Source of the DNA: Burkholderiales bacterium | GTDB taxonomy: Bacteria > Pseudomonadota > Gammaproteobacteria > Burkholderiales > Nitrosomonadaceae | Direction: 5' to 3' | Length of the DNA stretch: 64,000 nt | NCBI GenBank assembly: GCA_024235735.1 | Contig: JACKLU010000013.1 | Location: 1 to 64,000, forward strand | In this document: positions 43,427 through 53,155 of the stretch, piece by piece | Numbering within the stretch: position 1 is the first letter of the stretch | How the letters are laid out: every line of letters starts with the position of its first letter | Notes under the pieces: model-generated | What the model saw: only the letters and a program-made list of their open reading frames with translations | Database searches by the model: none | Told to the model about the DNA's origin: nothing | Position numbers and translations under genes: made by a program

Positions 43427-43675
43427 ATGACACATCGAGTGCTCACCGAAATTGCCGCCAGCATATCCAAACTCAAGGCCAATCCGATGACAGTTGTCTC
43501 CAGCGACAATGGCATGCCGATTGCCGTCCTGAACCATAATGAGTCTGTTTTTTACTGCGTACCGGCCGCCGCTTATGAGGCGTTGATGGAACTGATTGAC
43601 GATGCGGAGCTACTGAAATTAGTCAAGGAGAGAGCAAATGGGCCGGCAGTCAGGGTTACGCTCGATGAGCTATAA
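43427..43675 (+). CDS. Orphan antitoxin, Phd/YefM (RelB-like) family
   Basis: This 82-residue protein looks like a Phd/YefM-type antitoxin: a short DNA-binding N-terminal half (SISKLKANPMTVVSS, PIAVLNHN) and VFYCVPAAAYEALMEL as the middle helix, then an acidic C-terminus that would wrap its toxin. I chose the ATG at 43427, giving the usual length. The toxin frame overlaps its end at 43665 but is broken (next entry), so the antitoxin stands alone. It may still repress its own promoter or counter a toxin elsewhere. Confidence 0.85.
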   Translation: MTHRVLTEIAASISKLKANPMTVVSSDNGMPIAVLNHNESVFYCVPAAAYEALMELIDDAELLKLVKERANGPAVRVTLDEL

Positions 43676-43760
43676 TCTGGAATTCAAAAAAACCACACCC
43701 AAGGAATGGACGAGACAATTCTGTCGAAAATGATCATTACAGAGCTGTTTTAAAATACGA
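43665..43760 (+). pseudogene. Decayed RelE-family toxin
   Basis: An ATG overlapping the antitoxin's stop begins MSYNLEFKKTTPKEW, the standard start of RelE-type mRNA interferases (about 85-90 residues). The frame then goes off and stops after 22 codons (43731-43733). From 43708, in a shifted frame, the codons read Gly-Arg-Asp-Asn-Ser-Val-Glu-Asn-Asp-His-Tyr-Arg-Ala-Val-Leu-Lys, which recalls the GKRDxxxVYxxAxKR end of RelE. The simplest reading is an internal deletion of roughly 60 codons. The N-terminal match is clear; the C-terminal match is suggestive. Confidence 0.75.
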
Positions 43761-43783
43761 TCAATCAGCTTTCAATAACCAAT

Positions 43784-45124
43784 CTAAACCTCTTTAACCG
43801 GTTTTGAATCTACGCTTTTATCCAACCTGAGAAATTTCTGGTGAATGCGGCGCGTGACGTACCAGACGGTACACAGCACAACCGGTATCATCAATCCGGC
43901 GATCAATTCGGGATGCACCGGAAAACCGGCCGATTTGGCCGCTTTGGCGACATACAGGATCAGGCTAACCACATAGTAGGAAATGGCCGCGATGGACAGA
44001 CCTTCGACGGTATGTTGCAGGCGCAATTGCAGTTCCTGGCCGCGCGTGAGTTTTTCCAGCAGCTGCTGGTTCTGCGTTTCGGTCAGTATGTCGACACGCG
44101 TACGCAGCAGGGCGCTGGTTTGCGCGGTGCGCTCGGCGAAGAAGGCCAGCCGCTTTGCCGTGTCGTCCACCTTGGCTATCGCCGGAGAAAAACGGCGCAG
44201 CATGAATTCGCCGATGGTCTGCGTGCCAGGGATGGCGTTTTCCCTTAATTCGGCGATACGCTGCGTAACCAGCTTGTTGTAAGCGTGCGTGGCCGAAAAA
44301 CGGTACATATGCTCGACCGTGGTGCGTTCAACGCGCACGGCCAGCGCGACCAGCCGGTCGAGTAACTCCTGATCGGAAGCCGTTTTGTTTTCTAGCTGCG
44401 CGGTAATTTCAGCCAGCTGTTGTTCCGCATCGGTGAGTTGGGGATCGAGCTGCTTGGCCGCGGGCAATCCGCGCAGCGCCATCAGGCGATAGGTTTCCAT
44501 CTCAAGCAGACGCTGCGCGATGCGCCCCGCCCGCGACTCGGATGTGCCTGCCGCGGAAATTACCAGCATGCGCTCAAAACCACTATCGCGCAGCATAAAG
44601 TCGGTCACCGCGAGCGAATGACCGTTCCGTCCGATCAGAGAAGCCACCACAAGGCGCTTGCCAAACCAGTTATTCGCCAGCGCGAGCATCTCCGCCGGAC
44701 GTTCCATATTGCCCTGCACCATGGCCAGTTTGATCGCGGCGAAAGTCTCTCCGGGTATTCCAGCCAGCCAATCCTTTGGCAAAGTCAGCGAAGAGAGCAA
44801 TTCGGGATCCGCCGCATCAAGCTGCGCGCCGCCGGGCAGGCTTTGCACCAGGGTGTAGCTGGTAAATTCCGTGTGGCGCTCCCACCTCAGCGTGCAGCCT
44901 TGCAGCCGCAAGCGCAGAAAATGGTTTTGCATGTGCGCGATCTCAAGTCCTTCCTGTCCGGGGAGTTCGCGAAGATGCCGGTGCTCCTGTTCAAGGGGGA
45001 CAGCCTGACTCAGCACCGCAATCCGCACTACCAGCGCAGGTAGGCGAATACGCTGGCTTGGGCGCGCATGTATTTCATTATGCAGTCGCGCGCGCTGCGG
45101 ATCGTCAGGCGGGAGAAAAGTCAT
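43784..45124 (-). CDS. DUF3422 family membrane protein
   Basis: From the ATG at 45124 this is a 446-residue protein with the DUF3422 start (PPDDPQRARLHNEIHARP, residues 5-22). A long mainly helical cytoplasmic part follows, with coiled-coil-like stretches (about 240-390), and two C-terminal membrane helices (about 380-430) separated by a short loop end the protein. A TTG start at 45172 would add 16 residues. The family is common in proteobacteria and its function is unknown. It sits where lpxC is often found after ftsZ, but it is not related to LpxC. Confidence 0.88.
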   Translation of the reverse strand: MTFLPPDDPQRARLHNEIHARPSQRIRLPALVVRIAVLSQAVPLEQEHRHLRELPGQEGLEIAHMQNHFLRLRLQGCTLRWERHTEFTSYTLVQSLPGGAQLDAADPELLSSLTLPKDWLAGIPGETFAAIKLAMVQGNMERPAEMLALANNWFGKRLVVASLIGRNGHSLAVTDFMLRDSGFERMLVISAAGTSESRAGRIAQRLLEMETYRLMALRGLPAAKQLDPQLTDAEQQLAEITAQLENKTASDQELLDRLVALAVRVERTTVEHMYRFSATHAYNKLVTQRIAELRENAIPGTQTIGEFMLRRFSPAIAKVDDTAKRLAFFAERTAQTSALLRTRVDILTETQNQQLLEKLTRGQELQLRLQHTVEGLSIAAISYYVVSLILYVAKAAKSAGFPVHPELIAGLMIPVVLCTVWYVTRRIHQKFLRLDKSVDSKPVKEV

Positions 45125-45417
45125 CGGGATAAAGGATGTTGGATTGTTCCACTGTTTTTTCGCGTATGACAAGTCAGGTCAGCGCAACTCAAGCTCTCCG
45201 GGATCGGCCAGAAAAAAATGATTCACCGGGAGTAGAGAGCGCCAGATTGGGCCGCTCCACCTGCTCCCGGAAATTGATTTCTGCCTGTCTTATGTCATCA
45301 ATGGGTCAGATATTCGTATCGCCGCTCAGGTATACGCATTCTTCGCCAACGGCTGGCTAACAGGATAACGCCCTGTCAAGTTTTACGGGTTGCTAAAACA
45401 AAAACCCGCACTACCGC
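45125..45417. other. Intergenic region downstream of ftsZ
   Basis: I see no convincing gene. An inverted repeat with CGGGTT and AACCCG arms at about 45388-45411 lies just after the ftsZ stop and could end dcw transcription, but it lacks a good T-run. Confidence 0.4.
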
Positions 45418-46569
45418 CTAATCAGCCTGTCTTCTTAAAAAAGCGGGAATATCCATTGGATCAATGCCTGATTGACGCATAGCCGCCACGGTCGCATTGC
45501 TGCTTCTTCTTCCTGTGCGCATCACGGCAGGATCATCGGAAGAAACAAAATCATCGCGATCATCAGTTCCAGTCCGGCTATGTACAACGGAAAGCGGTTT
45601 CTTGCCCTGATTCAGAACATTACCCAAACCTGTCGCCACCATGGTTACTCGCAAATCTTCGTTCATGCTTTCGTCGATAACCGTGCCCACAATAATTGTC
45701 GCATCCTCCGCGGTCAGCTCTTTGATTGCCCCCATAACTTCATGAACCTCACGCATCTTCAATGACTTGCTTGCGGTGATATTCACCAGAACACCGCGTG
45801 CGCCCGCAAGCGAAATATCTTCAAGCAACGGACTTGCCACGGCATCTTCAGCAGCTATCCGCGCACGGTCAATGCCGGAAGAAACCGCGGAACCCATCAT
45901 TGCCATGCCCATTTCGGACATAACCGTTTTGACATCGGCAAAGTCGACATTGACCAGCCCAGGGCAGTTGATGACTTCGGCAATGCCTGCAACCGCGCCA
46001 TATAACACATCATTGGCCGCCTTGAACGCATCCAGCATACTGATGTCGTTGCCCAGCACCATCATCAGCTTGTCATTCGGGATAACAATCAATGAATCCA
46101 CATGCTGCGACAGCTCTTCCATGCCATGCTGCGCTGCTTTGAGGCGTTTACCTTCAAAAGCGAAAGGCTTGCTGACAACGGCAACCGTCAGGATGCCCAT
46201 TTCCTTGGCAACTTGTGCAACCACCGGCGCAGCGCCCGTTCCGGTGCCGCCTCCCATGCCCGCGGTAATGAACAGCATATCCGAGCCCTGTATCAACTCC
46301 GCTATACGGTCACGATCTTCCATTGCAGCTTCGCGTCCAATTTCAGGATTCGCGCCAGCCCCCAATCCACGCGTAATCCCTGATCCAAGCTGCAGCACCG
46401 TCCCGGCCTTGGTATTTTTTAATGCCTGGGCGTCGGTATTCATGCTGATAAATTCCACGCCTTTCATTTCATTATTGATCATATGATCCACGGCATTACA
46501 TCCGCAGCCCCCTACGCCAATCACCTTGATAATGGCTTCTTGTGTTTCATTACTCATAATTTCAAACAT
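45418..46569 (-). CDS. ftsZ: Cell division protein FtsZ
   Basis: FtsZ is the tubulin-like GTPase forming the Z ring. The 383-residue protein starts MFEIMSNETQEA, has the tubulin signature GGGTGTG at 106-112 and the catalytic T7 loop NVDFADVKTVM, and ends with the conserved FtsA/ZipA-binding tail MDIPAFLRRQ. The linker before the tail is short (about 50 residues), Ser/Asp-rich. It is the last gene of the dcw cluster, 68 bases after ftsA. No lpxC follows. Confidence 0.98.
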   Translation of the reverse strand: MFEIMSNETQEAIIKVIGVGGCGCNAVDHMINNEMKGVEFISMNTDAQALKNTKAGTVLQLGSGITRGLGAGANPEIGREAAMEDRDRIAELIQGSDMLFITAGMGGGTGTGAAPVVAQVAKEMGILTVAVVSKPFAFEGKRLKAAQHGMEELSQHVDSLIVIPNDKLMMVLGNDISMLDAFKAANDVLYGAVAGIAEVINCPGLVNVDFADVKTVMSEMGMAMMGSAVSSGIDRARIAAEDAVASPLLEDISLAGARGVLVNITASKSLKMREVHEVMGAIKELTAEDATIIVGTVIDESMNEDLRVTMVATGLGNVLNQGKKPLSVVHSRTGTDDRDDFVSSDDPAVMRTGRRSSNATVAAMRQSGIDPMDIPAFLRRQAD

Positions 46570-46637
46570 CTCACCCCTCCTTCAAAGAAAAAGAATATTT
46601 CGCCAATGTACACAAACAGAACAAAAAAGGCCGCTGC

Positions 46638-47876
46638 CTAAAAATTTTTCTGAAACCAGTTTTTCATTCGGGTAAAAATCTGTTTTGCAGACCCGCCCTG
46701 CAACCGCATGTAATGATGATGCTTCAAATGCTCGATACCCGCCATGATCAAGCCCACGCCAGTGGAATAGCGCGGCGTATGAACCACTTCCTGCAAATTG
46801 CCCTTGTAATGGCACACCCCCAGTCGAACAGGCATATGAAAAATTTCCTCGCCGAGTTCCACCATACCGCGCAGTGAAGCGCAACCACCGGTAATCACGA
46901 TGCCTGAAGACAACAGCTCCTCGTAGCCGCTACGCCGCAATTCAGCTTGCACCATGGTATAAAGCTCTTCCGCGCGCGGCTCGATCACTTCCGCCAATGT
47001 TTGCACTGAAAGTTGTCGAGATCCGCGATTGCCGACATCCGGAACTTCGATCATCTCATTGGTATCCGCCAGACTGCGCAATGCACAGCCGTAACGGCAC
47101 TTAAGATCTTCCGCATTTTTGGTGGGTGTCCGCAATGCCATGGCAATATCATTGGTCACTTGATCGCCCGCTATCGGTATCACCGCAGTATGTCGAATCG
47201 CGCCATTGGTAAATACCGCGATATCGGTTGTACCACCACCGATATCAACCAGACACACGCCAAGATCCTTTTCATCATCGGTCAACACCGCCATTGCGGA
47301 AGCCAATGGCTGGAGAATCAAATCACGGACTTCCAGACCACAGCGGTGAACGCACTTGACGATATTCTGAGCGGATGAAACAGCGCCGGTCACGATATGC
47401 ACTTTCACTTCGAGTCGAATGCCGCTCATGCCGACGGGTTCACGTACATCTTCCTGGCCATCAATAATGAATTCCTGATTCAGGATATGCAGAATCTGCT
47501 GATCAGCCGGGATATTGACCGCTTTAGCCGCTTCCATCACGCGTTCTACATCTTCCTCGGTTACCTCTCTGTCCTTGATAGGCACCATGCCATCCGAATT
47601 GATGCCTTTGATATGACTGCCGGCTATGCCGGTAAAGACTTCATTGATCTTGCAATCCGCCATTAACTCGGCTTCTTCCAGCGCACGTTGAATCGCATTA
47701 ACTGTTGTTTCGATATTGGCCACAACGCCCTTCTTCAACCCACGGGATGGGTGCGTACCAAGTCCGATAATCTCGAAACCGCCTTCGGGCAATATTTCCG
47801 CAACAATAGCCACTATTTTTGATGTACCGATATCGAGTCCGACAATCAGATTTCTACTTTCCCTAGCCTTGCTCAT
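46638..47876 (-). CDS. ftsA: Cell division protein FtsA
   Basis: FtsA is the actin-like protein that anchors FtsZ filaments to the inner membrane. The 412-residue protein has the phosphate-1 motif VGLDIGTSKI (about 13-22), the SHS2/1C domain, phosphate-2 LVDIGGGTTDIAVF, and a C-terminal amphipathic helix (TRMKNWFQKNF) that binds the membrane. Length is normal. It follows ftsQ by 20 bases. Confidence 0.97.
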   Translation of the reverse strand: MSKARESRNLIVGLDIGTSKIVAIVAEILPEGGFEIIGLGTHPSRGLKKGVVANIETTVNAIQRALEEAELMADCKINEVFTGIAGSHIKGINSDGMVPIKDREVTEEDVERVMEAAKAVNIPADQQILHILNQEFIIDGQEDVREPVGMSGIRLEVKVHIVTGAVSSAQNIVKCVHRCGLEVRDLILQPLASAMAVLTDDEKDLGVCLVDIGGGTTDIAVFTNGAIRHTAVIPIAGDQVTNDIAMALRTPTKNAEDLKCRYGCALRSLADTNEMIEVPDVGNRGSRQLSVQTLAEVIEPRAEELYTMVQAELRRSGYEELLSSGIVITGGCASLRGMVELGEEIFHMPVRLGVCHYKGNLQEVVHTPRYSTGVGLIMAGIEHLKHHHYMRLQGGSAKQIFTRMKNWFQKNF

Positions 47877-47896
47877 TCAGTCATATCTCCCTGATC

Positions 47897-48664
47897 CTAG
47901 GTTTCTTTTCTCGTTTCACGCTTATCCCTTGGTGGCTTTTGAACATCCGATACATTCACTGCAAATCCATTCGAGTAGCGCAAATCGATGTAAGCCAGCG
48001 GCGCGCCATGATTCAAATGGGCAATACTGTGGTGGTACACCGACACATAGCGCCTGAGCCGCTCTTCCATCGCCACCCGCCCCAACTCAAGTGTGGTTCC
48101 GGATTCCAGTTGTATTCGCCAGGCATGCCGGGATGACAAATTGATTTTTGCGATCGATTGCTGCAATGGTGCCAGAATCTGACTGAACAAATCGTATTTC
48201 TCAATCACCTCTTTCGAATTTGCTTCCATAGGGCCTGTGAAAACAGGAAACTTCTCTTCCAGCACAGCACGAAAAACCTCTCCGTGCGTATTTACTAATG
48301 CGTGACTCCCCCAGTGCGCAATAGCCTGATGCTCTTCCAGTTTTACATTCAAACCCAGGGGCCAGATCCTTTCGACTTTTGCATCGCGCACCCAGGGCAT
48401 TTTAATAAAGGCATCACGTACAGCAATCAAATCAACCGACAAAAAATTGCCATTCACATCATTTTTCACAACCCGCTCAATTTGTTCGCGCGTAATATAC
48501 TTTAAATCCGCCCGTTCCGCATACATGCTTTGAACATGAATTTCTTTTATCTTAATAAACTTCGATAAATCAATATATTGGGATATTTCTTGAATAACCG
48601 CAGCGGCCACCAGGATCAGTAGCAGATTCGATACAAAATTCAGAAAACGATGATTATCCCACAT
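47897..48664 (-). CDS. ftsQ: Cell division protein FtsQ
   Basis: FtsQ links early and late divisome proteins through FtsB and FtsL. The 255-residue protein has a short cytoplasmic start, a membrane helix (about 8-27), a POTRA domain (about 38-108, beginning FIKIKEIHVQS) and the FtsQ beta domain. It is basic at the end. The start overlaps the end of ddl by 11 bases, indicating translational coupling. Confidence 0.94.
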   Translation of the reverse strand: MWDNHRFLNFVSNLLLILVAAAVIQEISQYIDLSKFIKIKEIHVQSMYAERADLKYITREQIERVVKNDVNGNFLSVDLIAVRDAFIKMPWVRDAKVERIWPLGLNVKLEEHQAIAHWGSHALVNTHGEVFRAVLEEKFPVFTGPMEANSKEVIEKYDLFSQILAPLQQSIAKINLSSRHAWRIQLESGTTLELGRVAMEERLRRYVSVYHHSIAHLNHGAPLAYIDLRYSNGFAVNVSDVQKPPRDKRETRKET

Positions 48665-49571
48665 GTGTCAGGCTCAAAATTTTCAACACCAATTCATCAA
48701 ATTCCATTCCGGCAGTTCTGGCAGCCATCGGAACCAGACTGTGATTTGTCATTCCCGGCGATGTATTGACTTCCAGAAAATAAAAATCACCCGTCCGGTC
48801 TACAATCACATCAACCCTTCCCCAGCCCTCGCATCCCAAAGTTTGATAGGCCAGCAGCGCCTGCTGCTGAATTGCGCGCTCCTGTTCATCAGGCAAACCA
48901 CAAGGACAGTAATAGCGTGTTTCATCCGAAAAATACTTGGCCTGATAATCGTAGAGATCACCGGAGACTTCGATTCTTACCAGCGGCAGCGGCCTGTCCC
49001 CCAGTATCGCCGCGGTCAACTCGGTACCCTCGATAAATGCTTCCGCCAACACCAGATCATCATGACTTGCCGCCTGGTGGTAGGCCTGTTCCATATCCTG
49101 AGTCTGATAAATTTTACTCAAACCAATGGTCGATCCCTCACGCGCAGGTTTAATGATCAGCGGCAAACCAAGCGTCTGCGCAACCCACTCAAAATCACTT
49201 TGCGCGGTCAGCAGCACGCAACGCGGAGAACTGACGCCAACCGCCTGCCACAATAATTTGGTTCGCCATTTATCCATAGCCAGCGCACTCGCCATGACGC
49301 CACTGCCGGTATAAGGTATTCCCATCAGTTCAAGTGCGCCCTGAACCGTGCCATCTTCTCCAAAACGGCCATGCAGCGCGATATGCGCACGATCGAAATG
49401 CTCATCCAGCAAGGCCGCCAGCGGTTTTTCCGCTGGATCAAACGGATGCGCATCAACACCGCTGCGCCGCAACGCAGCCAAAACAGCCTGACCGCTCTGC
49501 AATGAAATCTCACGTTCCGCGGAACGCCCTCCCAGCAAAACAGCCACTTTTCCAAAACCAAGCCCGTTCAT
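48654..49571 (-). CDS. ddlB: D-alanine-D-alanine ligase
   Basis: This 305-residue ATP-grasp enzyme makes the D-Ala-D-Ala dipeptide used by MurF. The signature GRFGEDGTVQGALELMGIPY near residue 64, the ATP-binding REGSTIGLSK and the metal site EVNTSPGMT are visible. DdlB is the usual form inside dcw clusters. It overlaps murB by four bases upstream and ftsQ by 11 downstream. Confidence 0.97.
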   Translation of the reverse strand: MNGLGFGKVAVLLGGRSAEREISLQSGQAVLAALRRSGVDAHPFDPAEKPLAALLDEHFDRAHIALHGRFGEDGTVQGALELMGIPYTGSGVMASALAMDKWRTKLLWQAVGVSSPRCVLLTAQSDFEWVAQTLGLPLIIKPAREGSTIGLSKIYQTQDMEQAYHQAASHDDLVLAEAFIEGTELTAAILGDRPLPLVRIEVSGDLYDYQAKYFSDETRYYCPCGLPDEQERAIQQQALLAYQTLGCEGWGRVDVIVDRTGDFYFLEVNTSPGMTNHSLVPMAARTAGMEFDELVLKILSLTHVG

Positions 49572-50575
49572 GACAATCTCCCGCCCTCTTTGGCTTCGCC
49601 GATAATGCGGACTTCCTGTTTCAGATGAACGCCTGTTTCACGCGCCACACTTTCCTGCACCGTAATGATCAGCGTTTCTATATCGGACGCGCTTGCGCAA
49701 CCGGTATTGATAATAAAATTGGCATGCTTCAGCGACACCATCGCACCGCCGACAATCGCGCCTTTAAGCCCGCAGGATTCGATCAGCCGCGCTGCATAAT
49801 CCCCTGGTGGATTTCTGAACACCGATCCAGCATTTGGCTTGTCCAGCGGCTGACTTGTCACGCGCAAGGTCAGAAACTGCTTGATCGTTTGCCTTGAGAT
49901 CATTTCATCACCATTTTTCAGACAAAAAAAACCGCCGACAAACCATTCCTCTTCCACCCTGACGGAAGATTCAGCCGTACGCCGCACGCTGCGATAGCCA
50001 ATTTCATACGCAACAGGCTTGCGAAGCCTGATCATGCCTGCACGGTCAATCACCTTGACCTGCTCCACGAAATCCCAGGTTTCCGAACCATAACAACCGG
50101 CATTCATGGCCAATGCACCGCCAACCGTACCTGGAATACCCGCTAAAAACTCGACTCCGGTCAGTTGATGCAGGGCTGTAAAACGCGCCACTTTAGCGCA
50201 CGCCACGCCTGCGCCGGCAAAAATCACCCCGCCTGCCTGATCCCGGCACATCAGTTCCATTTCATTCAATCGTGCATGTAATGCAATGACCGTACCGGAT
50301 ATCCCGCCATCCCTGACCAGCAGATTACTTCCCAGTCCTATCATATAAACCGGCTCATCAGCAGGCAGGCGTTGCAGGAAATGACTCAAATCGTCCAGAT
50401 CAGCCGGAATGTAATAGCGCCGCGCCGCGCCGCCTGTTCGCCACGAAGTATGCTTACCCATCGGTTCATTTAATCGCATTTCACCGCGCAACGCGTCCAT
50501 ATTGGCCCTACCGGACAGATAACCTTCTGGATAGTCAGTATTCCCCGTATCTGATGTCAAGTCCATGCGCCCCAT
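49568..50575 (-). CDS. murB: UDP-N-acetylenolpyruvoylglucosamine reductase MurB
   Basis: MurB reduces enolpyruvyl-UDP-GlcNAc to UDP-MurNAc with NADPH and FAD. The 335-residue protein has HTSWRTGGAA, the FAD-binding IGLGSNLLVRDGG and the type I/II motif AGSVFRNPPGDYAARLIE with the proton-donor serine. The N-terminal 25 residues before MDALRGEM do not match the family, so the true start may be the ATG at 50500. It lies 30 bases after murC. Confidence 0.95.
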   Translation of the reverse strand: MGRMDLTSDTGNTDYPEGYLSGRANMDALRGEMRLNEPMGKHTSWRTGGAARRYYIPADLDDLSHFLQRLPADEPVYMIGLGSNLLVRDGGISGTVIALHARLNEMELMCRDQAGGVIFAGAGVACAKVARFTALHQLTGVEFLAGIPGTVGGALAMNAGCYGSETWDFVEQVKVIDRAGMIRLRKPVAYEIGYRSVRRTAESSVRVEEEWFVGGFFCLKNGDEMISRQTIKQFLTLRVTSQPLDKPNAGSVFRNPPGDYAARLIESCGLKGAIVGGAMVSLKHANFIINTGCASASDIETLIITVQESVARETGVHLKQEVRIIGEAKEGGRLS

Positions 50576-50605
50576 ACCCTGCCCACAAATCGATTTTCAG
50601 ATTGA

Positions 50606-52024
50606 TTATTCATTGATAATCTTTAATTTTTTCTGCCTTTGAAAAATCTCGGGCGCGACTCTGGCTATCGAGCCCGCCCCCATGATCAGCACCACATCGC
50701 CATCTTCGGCCACATCCAGAATTGCAGTAACCAGATCATCTACCGTCGGAGCGTAAATCGGCTCTACCTTGCCTTGCACGCGCACGGCCCTTGCCAGCGA
50801 TTTGCTGTCGGCAGCCACGATCGGTTCTTCCCCCGCCGGATAAACTTCGGTCAGCAACAGTACATCCGCCTGCGAGAGCACTTGCGCAAAATCTTCAAAC
50901 AAATCGCGGGTGCGCGTGTAGCGATGCGGTTGAAAAGCCAATACGATGCGCCGCTGCGGAAAAGCGCCACGCGCAGCATTCAGCGTTGCATTCAATTCAG
51001 CCGGATGATGACCGTAATCATCAATCAACGTAACACGGCGCTGATCAGCCACCTGAATCGCGCCATAGTGTTGAAAGCGGCGTTCGACGCCCTTGAATTC
51101 CGCCAGGGCTTTGATTATCGCTGCATCAGCTGCACCTATTTCATTGGCAACCGCAATCGCGGCCAACGCATTCTGTACGTTGTGCATGCCGGGCAGATTC
51201 AATACAACGGGAAATCTGCGACTGGAACCATTGACGCCGACTATTGCAGTAAAATGCATTTGTCCGTGATGGTGCCTGATATCCACCGCCCGCACCTGCG
51301 CTTCTTCTGAAAGCCCGTATGTCGTAATAGGCTTCGTTATCTCCGGCAACAGTGTGCGCACATTGGCGTCGTCAATACAGAGCACCGCCATGCCATAAAA
51401 AGGCAGATGCTGCACAAACTCAACAAATGTGTGTTTCAAACGATTAAAGTCATTGCCATAAGTTTGCATATGATCCGCATCAACATTGGTCACCACGGTG
51501 AGAACCGGTTGCAGGTAAAGAAACGATGCATCCGATTCGTCCGCTTCAACAACAATGAATTCACCGCCGCCAAGCTTGGCATGACAGCCTGCCGCTTCCA
51601 GACGGCCGCCAATTACAAATGTCGGATCCATACCCGCTTCAGCCAGTATGCTGGCAATCAGGCTGGTTGTCGTCGTTTTGCCATGTGTACCGGCAATGGC
51701 AATTCCCCGACGTAAGCGCAACAATTCGGCCAACATTAAAGCACGCGGCACGACGGGAATTTTTTTCTCGTGCGCCGCTGTTACTTCAGGATTGTCCGCC
51801 TTGACCGCTGTCGAAATCACCACCACATCGGCCCCGGCAATCTGCTCACTGGCATGGCCGGTATAAACCGTTATCCCCAGGTTTCTCAAGCGTCGCGCCA
51901 CTGCATTGTCGGACAAATCCGAACCAGTAATTTTGTACCGCAGATTAAACATGACCTCAGCAATGCCACTCATGCCGGAACCGCAAATGCCGACAAAATG
52001 GATGTGCTTGACCTTATGCCTCAT
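50606..52024 (-). CDS. murC: UDP-N-acetylmuramate-L-alanine ligase MurC
   Basis: MurC adds L-alanine to UDP-MurNAc, the first of the four Mur ligase steps. From the ATG at 52024 the protein is 472 residues. It has HFVGICGSGMSGIAEV at the start (UDP-MurNAc site), the P-loop GTHGKTT at 112-118 and the C-terminal DDYGHHPAE motif. A longer frame starting at 52063 lies inside murG and is not expected. The start overlaps the murG stop by four bases. Confidence 0.97.
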   Translation of the reverse strand: MRHKVKHIHFVGICGSGMSGIAEVMFNLRYKITGSDLSDNAVARRLRNLGITVYTGHASEQIAGADVVVISTAVKADNPEVTAAHEKKIPVVPRALMLAELLRLRRGIAIAGTHGKTTTTSLIASILAEAGMDPTFVIGGRLEAAGCHAKLGGGEFIVVEADESDASFLYLQPVLTVVTNVDADHMQTYGNDFNRLKHTFVEFVQHLPFYGMAVLCIDDANVRTLLPEITKPITTYGLSEEAQVRAVDIRHHHGQMHFTAIVGVNGSSRRFPVVLNLPGMHNVQNALAAIAVANEIGAADAAIIKALAEFKGVERRFQHYGAIQVADQRRVTLIDDYGHHPAELNATLNAARGAFPQRRIVLAFQPHRYTRTRDLFEDFAQVLSQADVLLLTEVYPAGEEPIVAADSKSLARAVRVQGKVEPIYAPTVDDLVTAILDVAEDGDVVLIMGAGSIARVAPEIFQRQKKLKIINE

Positions 52025-53115
52025 CGCCTTGCTCCTTCCGTATGGACAACCCACTGCGCACATATTTGCGCAACTTTCCGCGCCGCATCCGGCATCGCTA
52101 TTTTGCGCGCCGCACTCGCCATTGCCAGCAGTTTCTCGCGCGTCAGGTCTTTTAGCAACGTTGCCAGACTGTCGGGATTCAGTTCGGTTTGCGGCAACAA
52201 AATCGCCGCCTGCCGATCGCTTAAAAAACGCGCATTACCGGTTTGATGATCGTCCACGGCATAGGGATAAGGCACCAGTATGCTCGCCACACCGGCAGCC
52301 GCAAGCTCCGCTACCGTCAGCGCCCCCGCGCGGCATAACACCAGATCGCACGCAGCATATTGCCCGGCCATATCGTCAATGAACGCCATCAATTGCGCTT
52401 TTACACCCGATTCCTGGTAATTCCGGCGGATTGCATCAAGATTCTTCTCACCCCCTTGATGCACAACCATGGGCCTATTCTCTTCCGGTATTCTTTGCAA
52501 CGCCTGAGGCACCACCGTATTTAAAATCTGCGCGCCCAGACTGCCGCCAACAACCAATAACCGCAGCGGTCCGGCTCGTCCTGAAAAACGTTTCTCCGGC
52601 GTTTCAAGCACGGCTATTTCCTGCCGCACAGGATTTCCGGCGATAATCACTTTACCTGCATCGGCCTTGATCTCGGCAGGAAAACCAAGAATGACTTTAT
52701 CAGCCAACCTCGCCAGAATTCTGTTGGTTAAACCCGGCACCGAATTCTGCTCATGGATCAATAAAGGTTTATTCAGCAGGACAGCCATCATTCCGCCAGG
52801 AAAAGCCGGGTACCCTCCCATCCCCAGCACCACATCCGGCCGCACGCGACGTAAAATCGCCAGACTTTGTTTAAACGCCATCAACAACCGCAACGGCAAA
52901 GTCAGCCACGTTAGCACACGCTTGCCTCTTAATCCCGAGAAGCTGATCGTTTCCATTGCATAGCCTTGCTGCGCCACCAGCCTGCTTTCCATACCCGTCT
53001 GCGTACCCAGCCACACCACTTTCCAGCCGCTCGCTTTCAGCTGGTCTGCAACCGCCAGCCCCGGAAAAACATGTCCGCCGGTTCCGCCCGCCATAATCAG
53101 AATCGTATGCGTCAT
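52021..53115 (-). CDS. murG: UDP-GlcNAc:lipid I transferase MurG
   Basis: MurG adds GlcNAc to lipid I at the inner face of the membrane, giving lipid II. I place the start at 53115, so that the protein (364 residues) begins MTHTILIMAGGTGGHVFPG, the conserved MurG N-terminus; a 46-residue extension to 53253 overlaps ftsW and is probably not translated. The second motif LCRAGALTVAELAAAG, the UDP-GlcNAc site, is present. It overlaps murC by four bases. Confidence 0.97.
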   Translation of the reverse strand: MTHTILIMAGGTGGHVFPGLAVADQLKASGWKVVWLGTQTGMESRLVAQQGYAMETISFSGLRGKRVLTWLTLPLRLLMAFKQSLAILRRVRPDVVLGMGGYPAFPGGMMAVLLNKPLLIHEQNSVPGLTNRILARLADKVILGFPAEIKADAGKVIIAGNPVRQEIAVLETPEKRFSGRAGPLRLLVVGGSLGAQILNTVVPQALQRIPEENRPMVVHQGGEKNLDAIRRNYQESGVKAQLMAFIDDMAGQYAACDLVLCRAGALTVAELAAAGVASILVPYPYAVDDHQTGNARFLSDRQAAILLPQTELNPDSLATLLKDLTREKLLAMASAARKIAMPDAARKVAQICAQWVVHTEGARR

Positions 53116-53155
53116 GTATGTTGCTCCTCTACAGCGCGTGACAGGACGGGATTCT

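Noticed and set aside
45136..45360. A 74-codon plus-strand frame between DUF3422 and ftsZ
   Set aside because: It overlaps the extended start of the DUF3422 gene, has no recognisable sequence and no ribosome-binding site.
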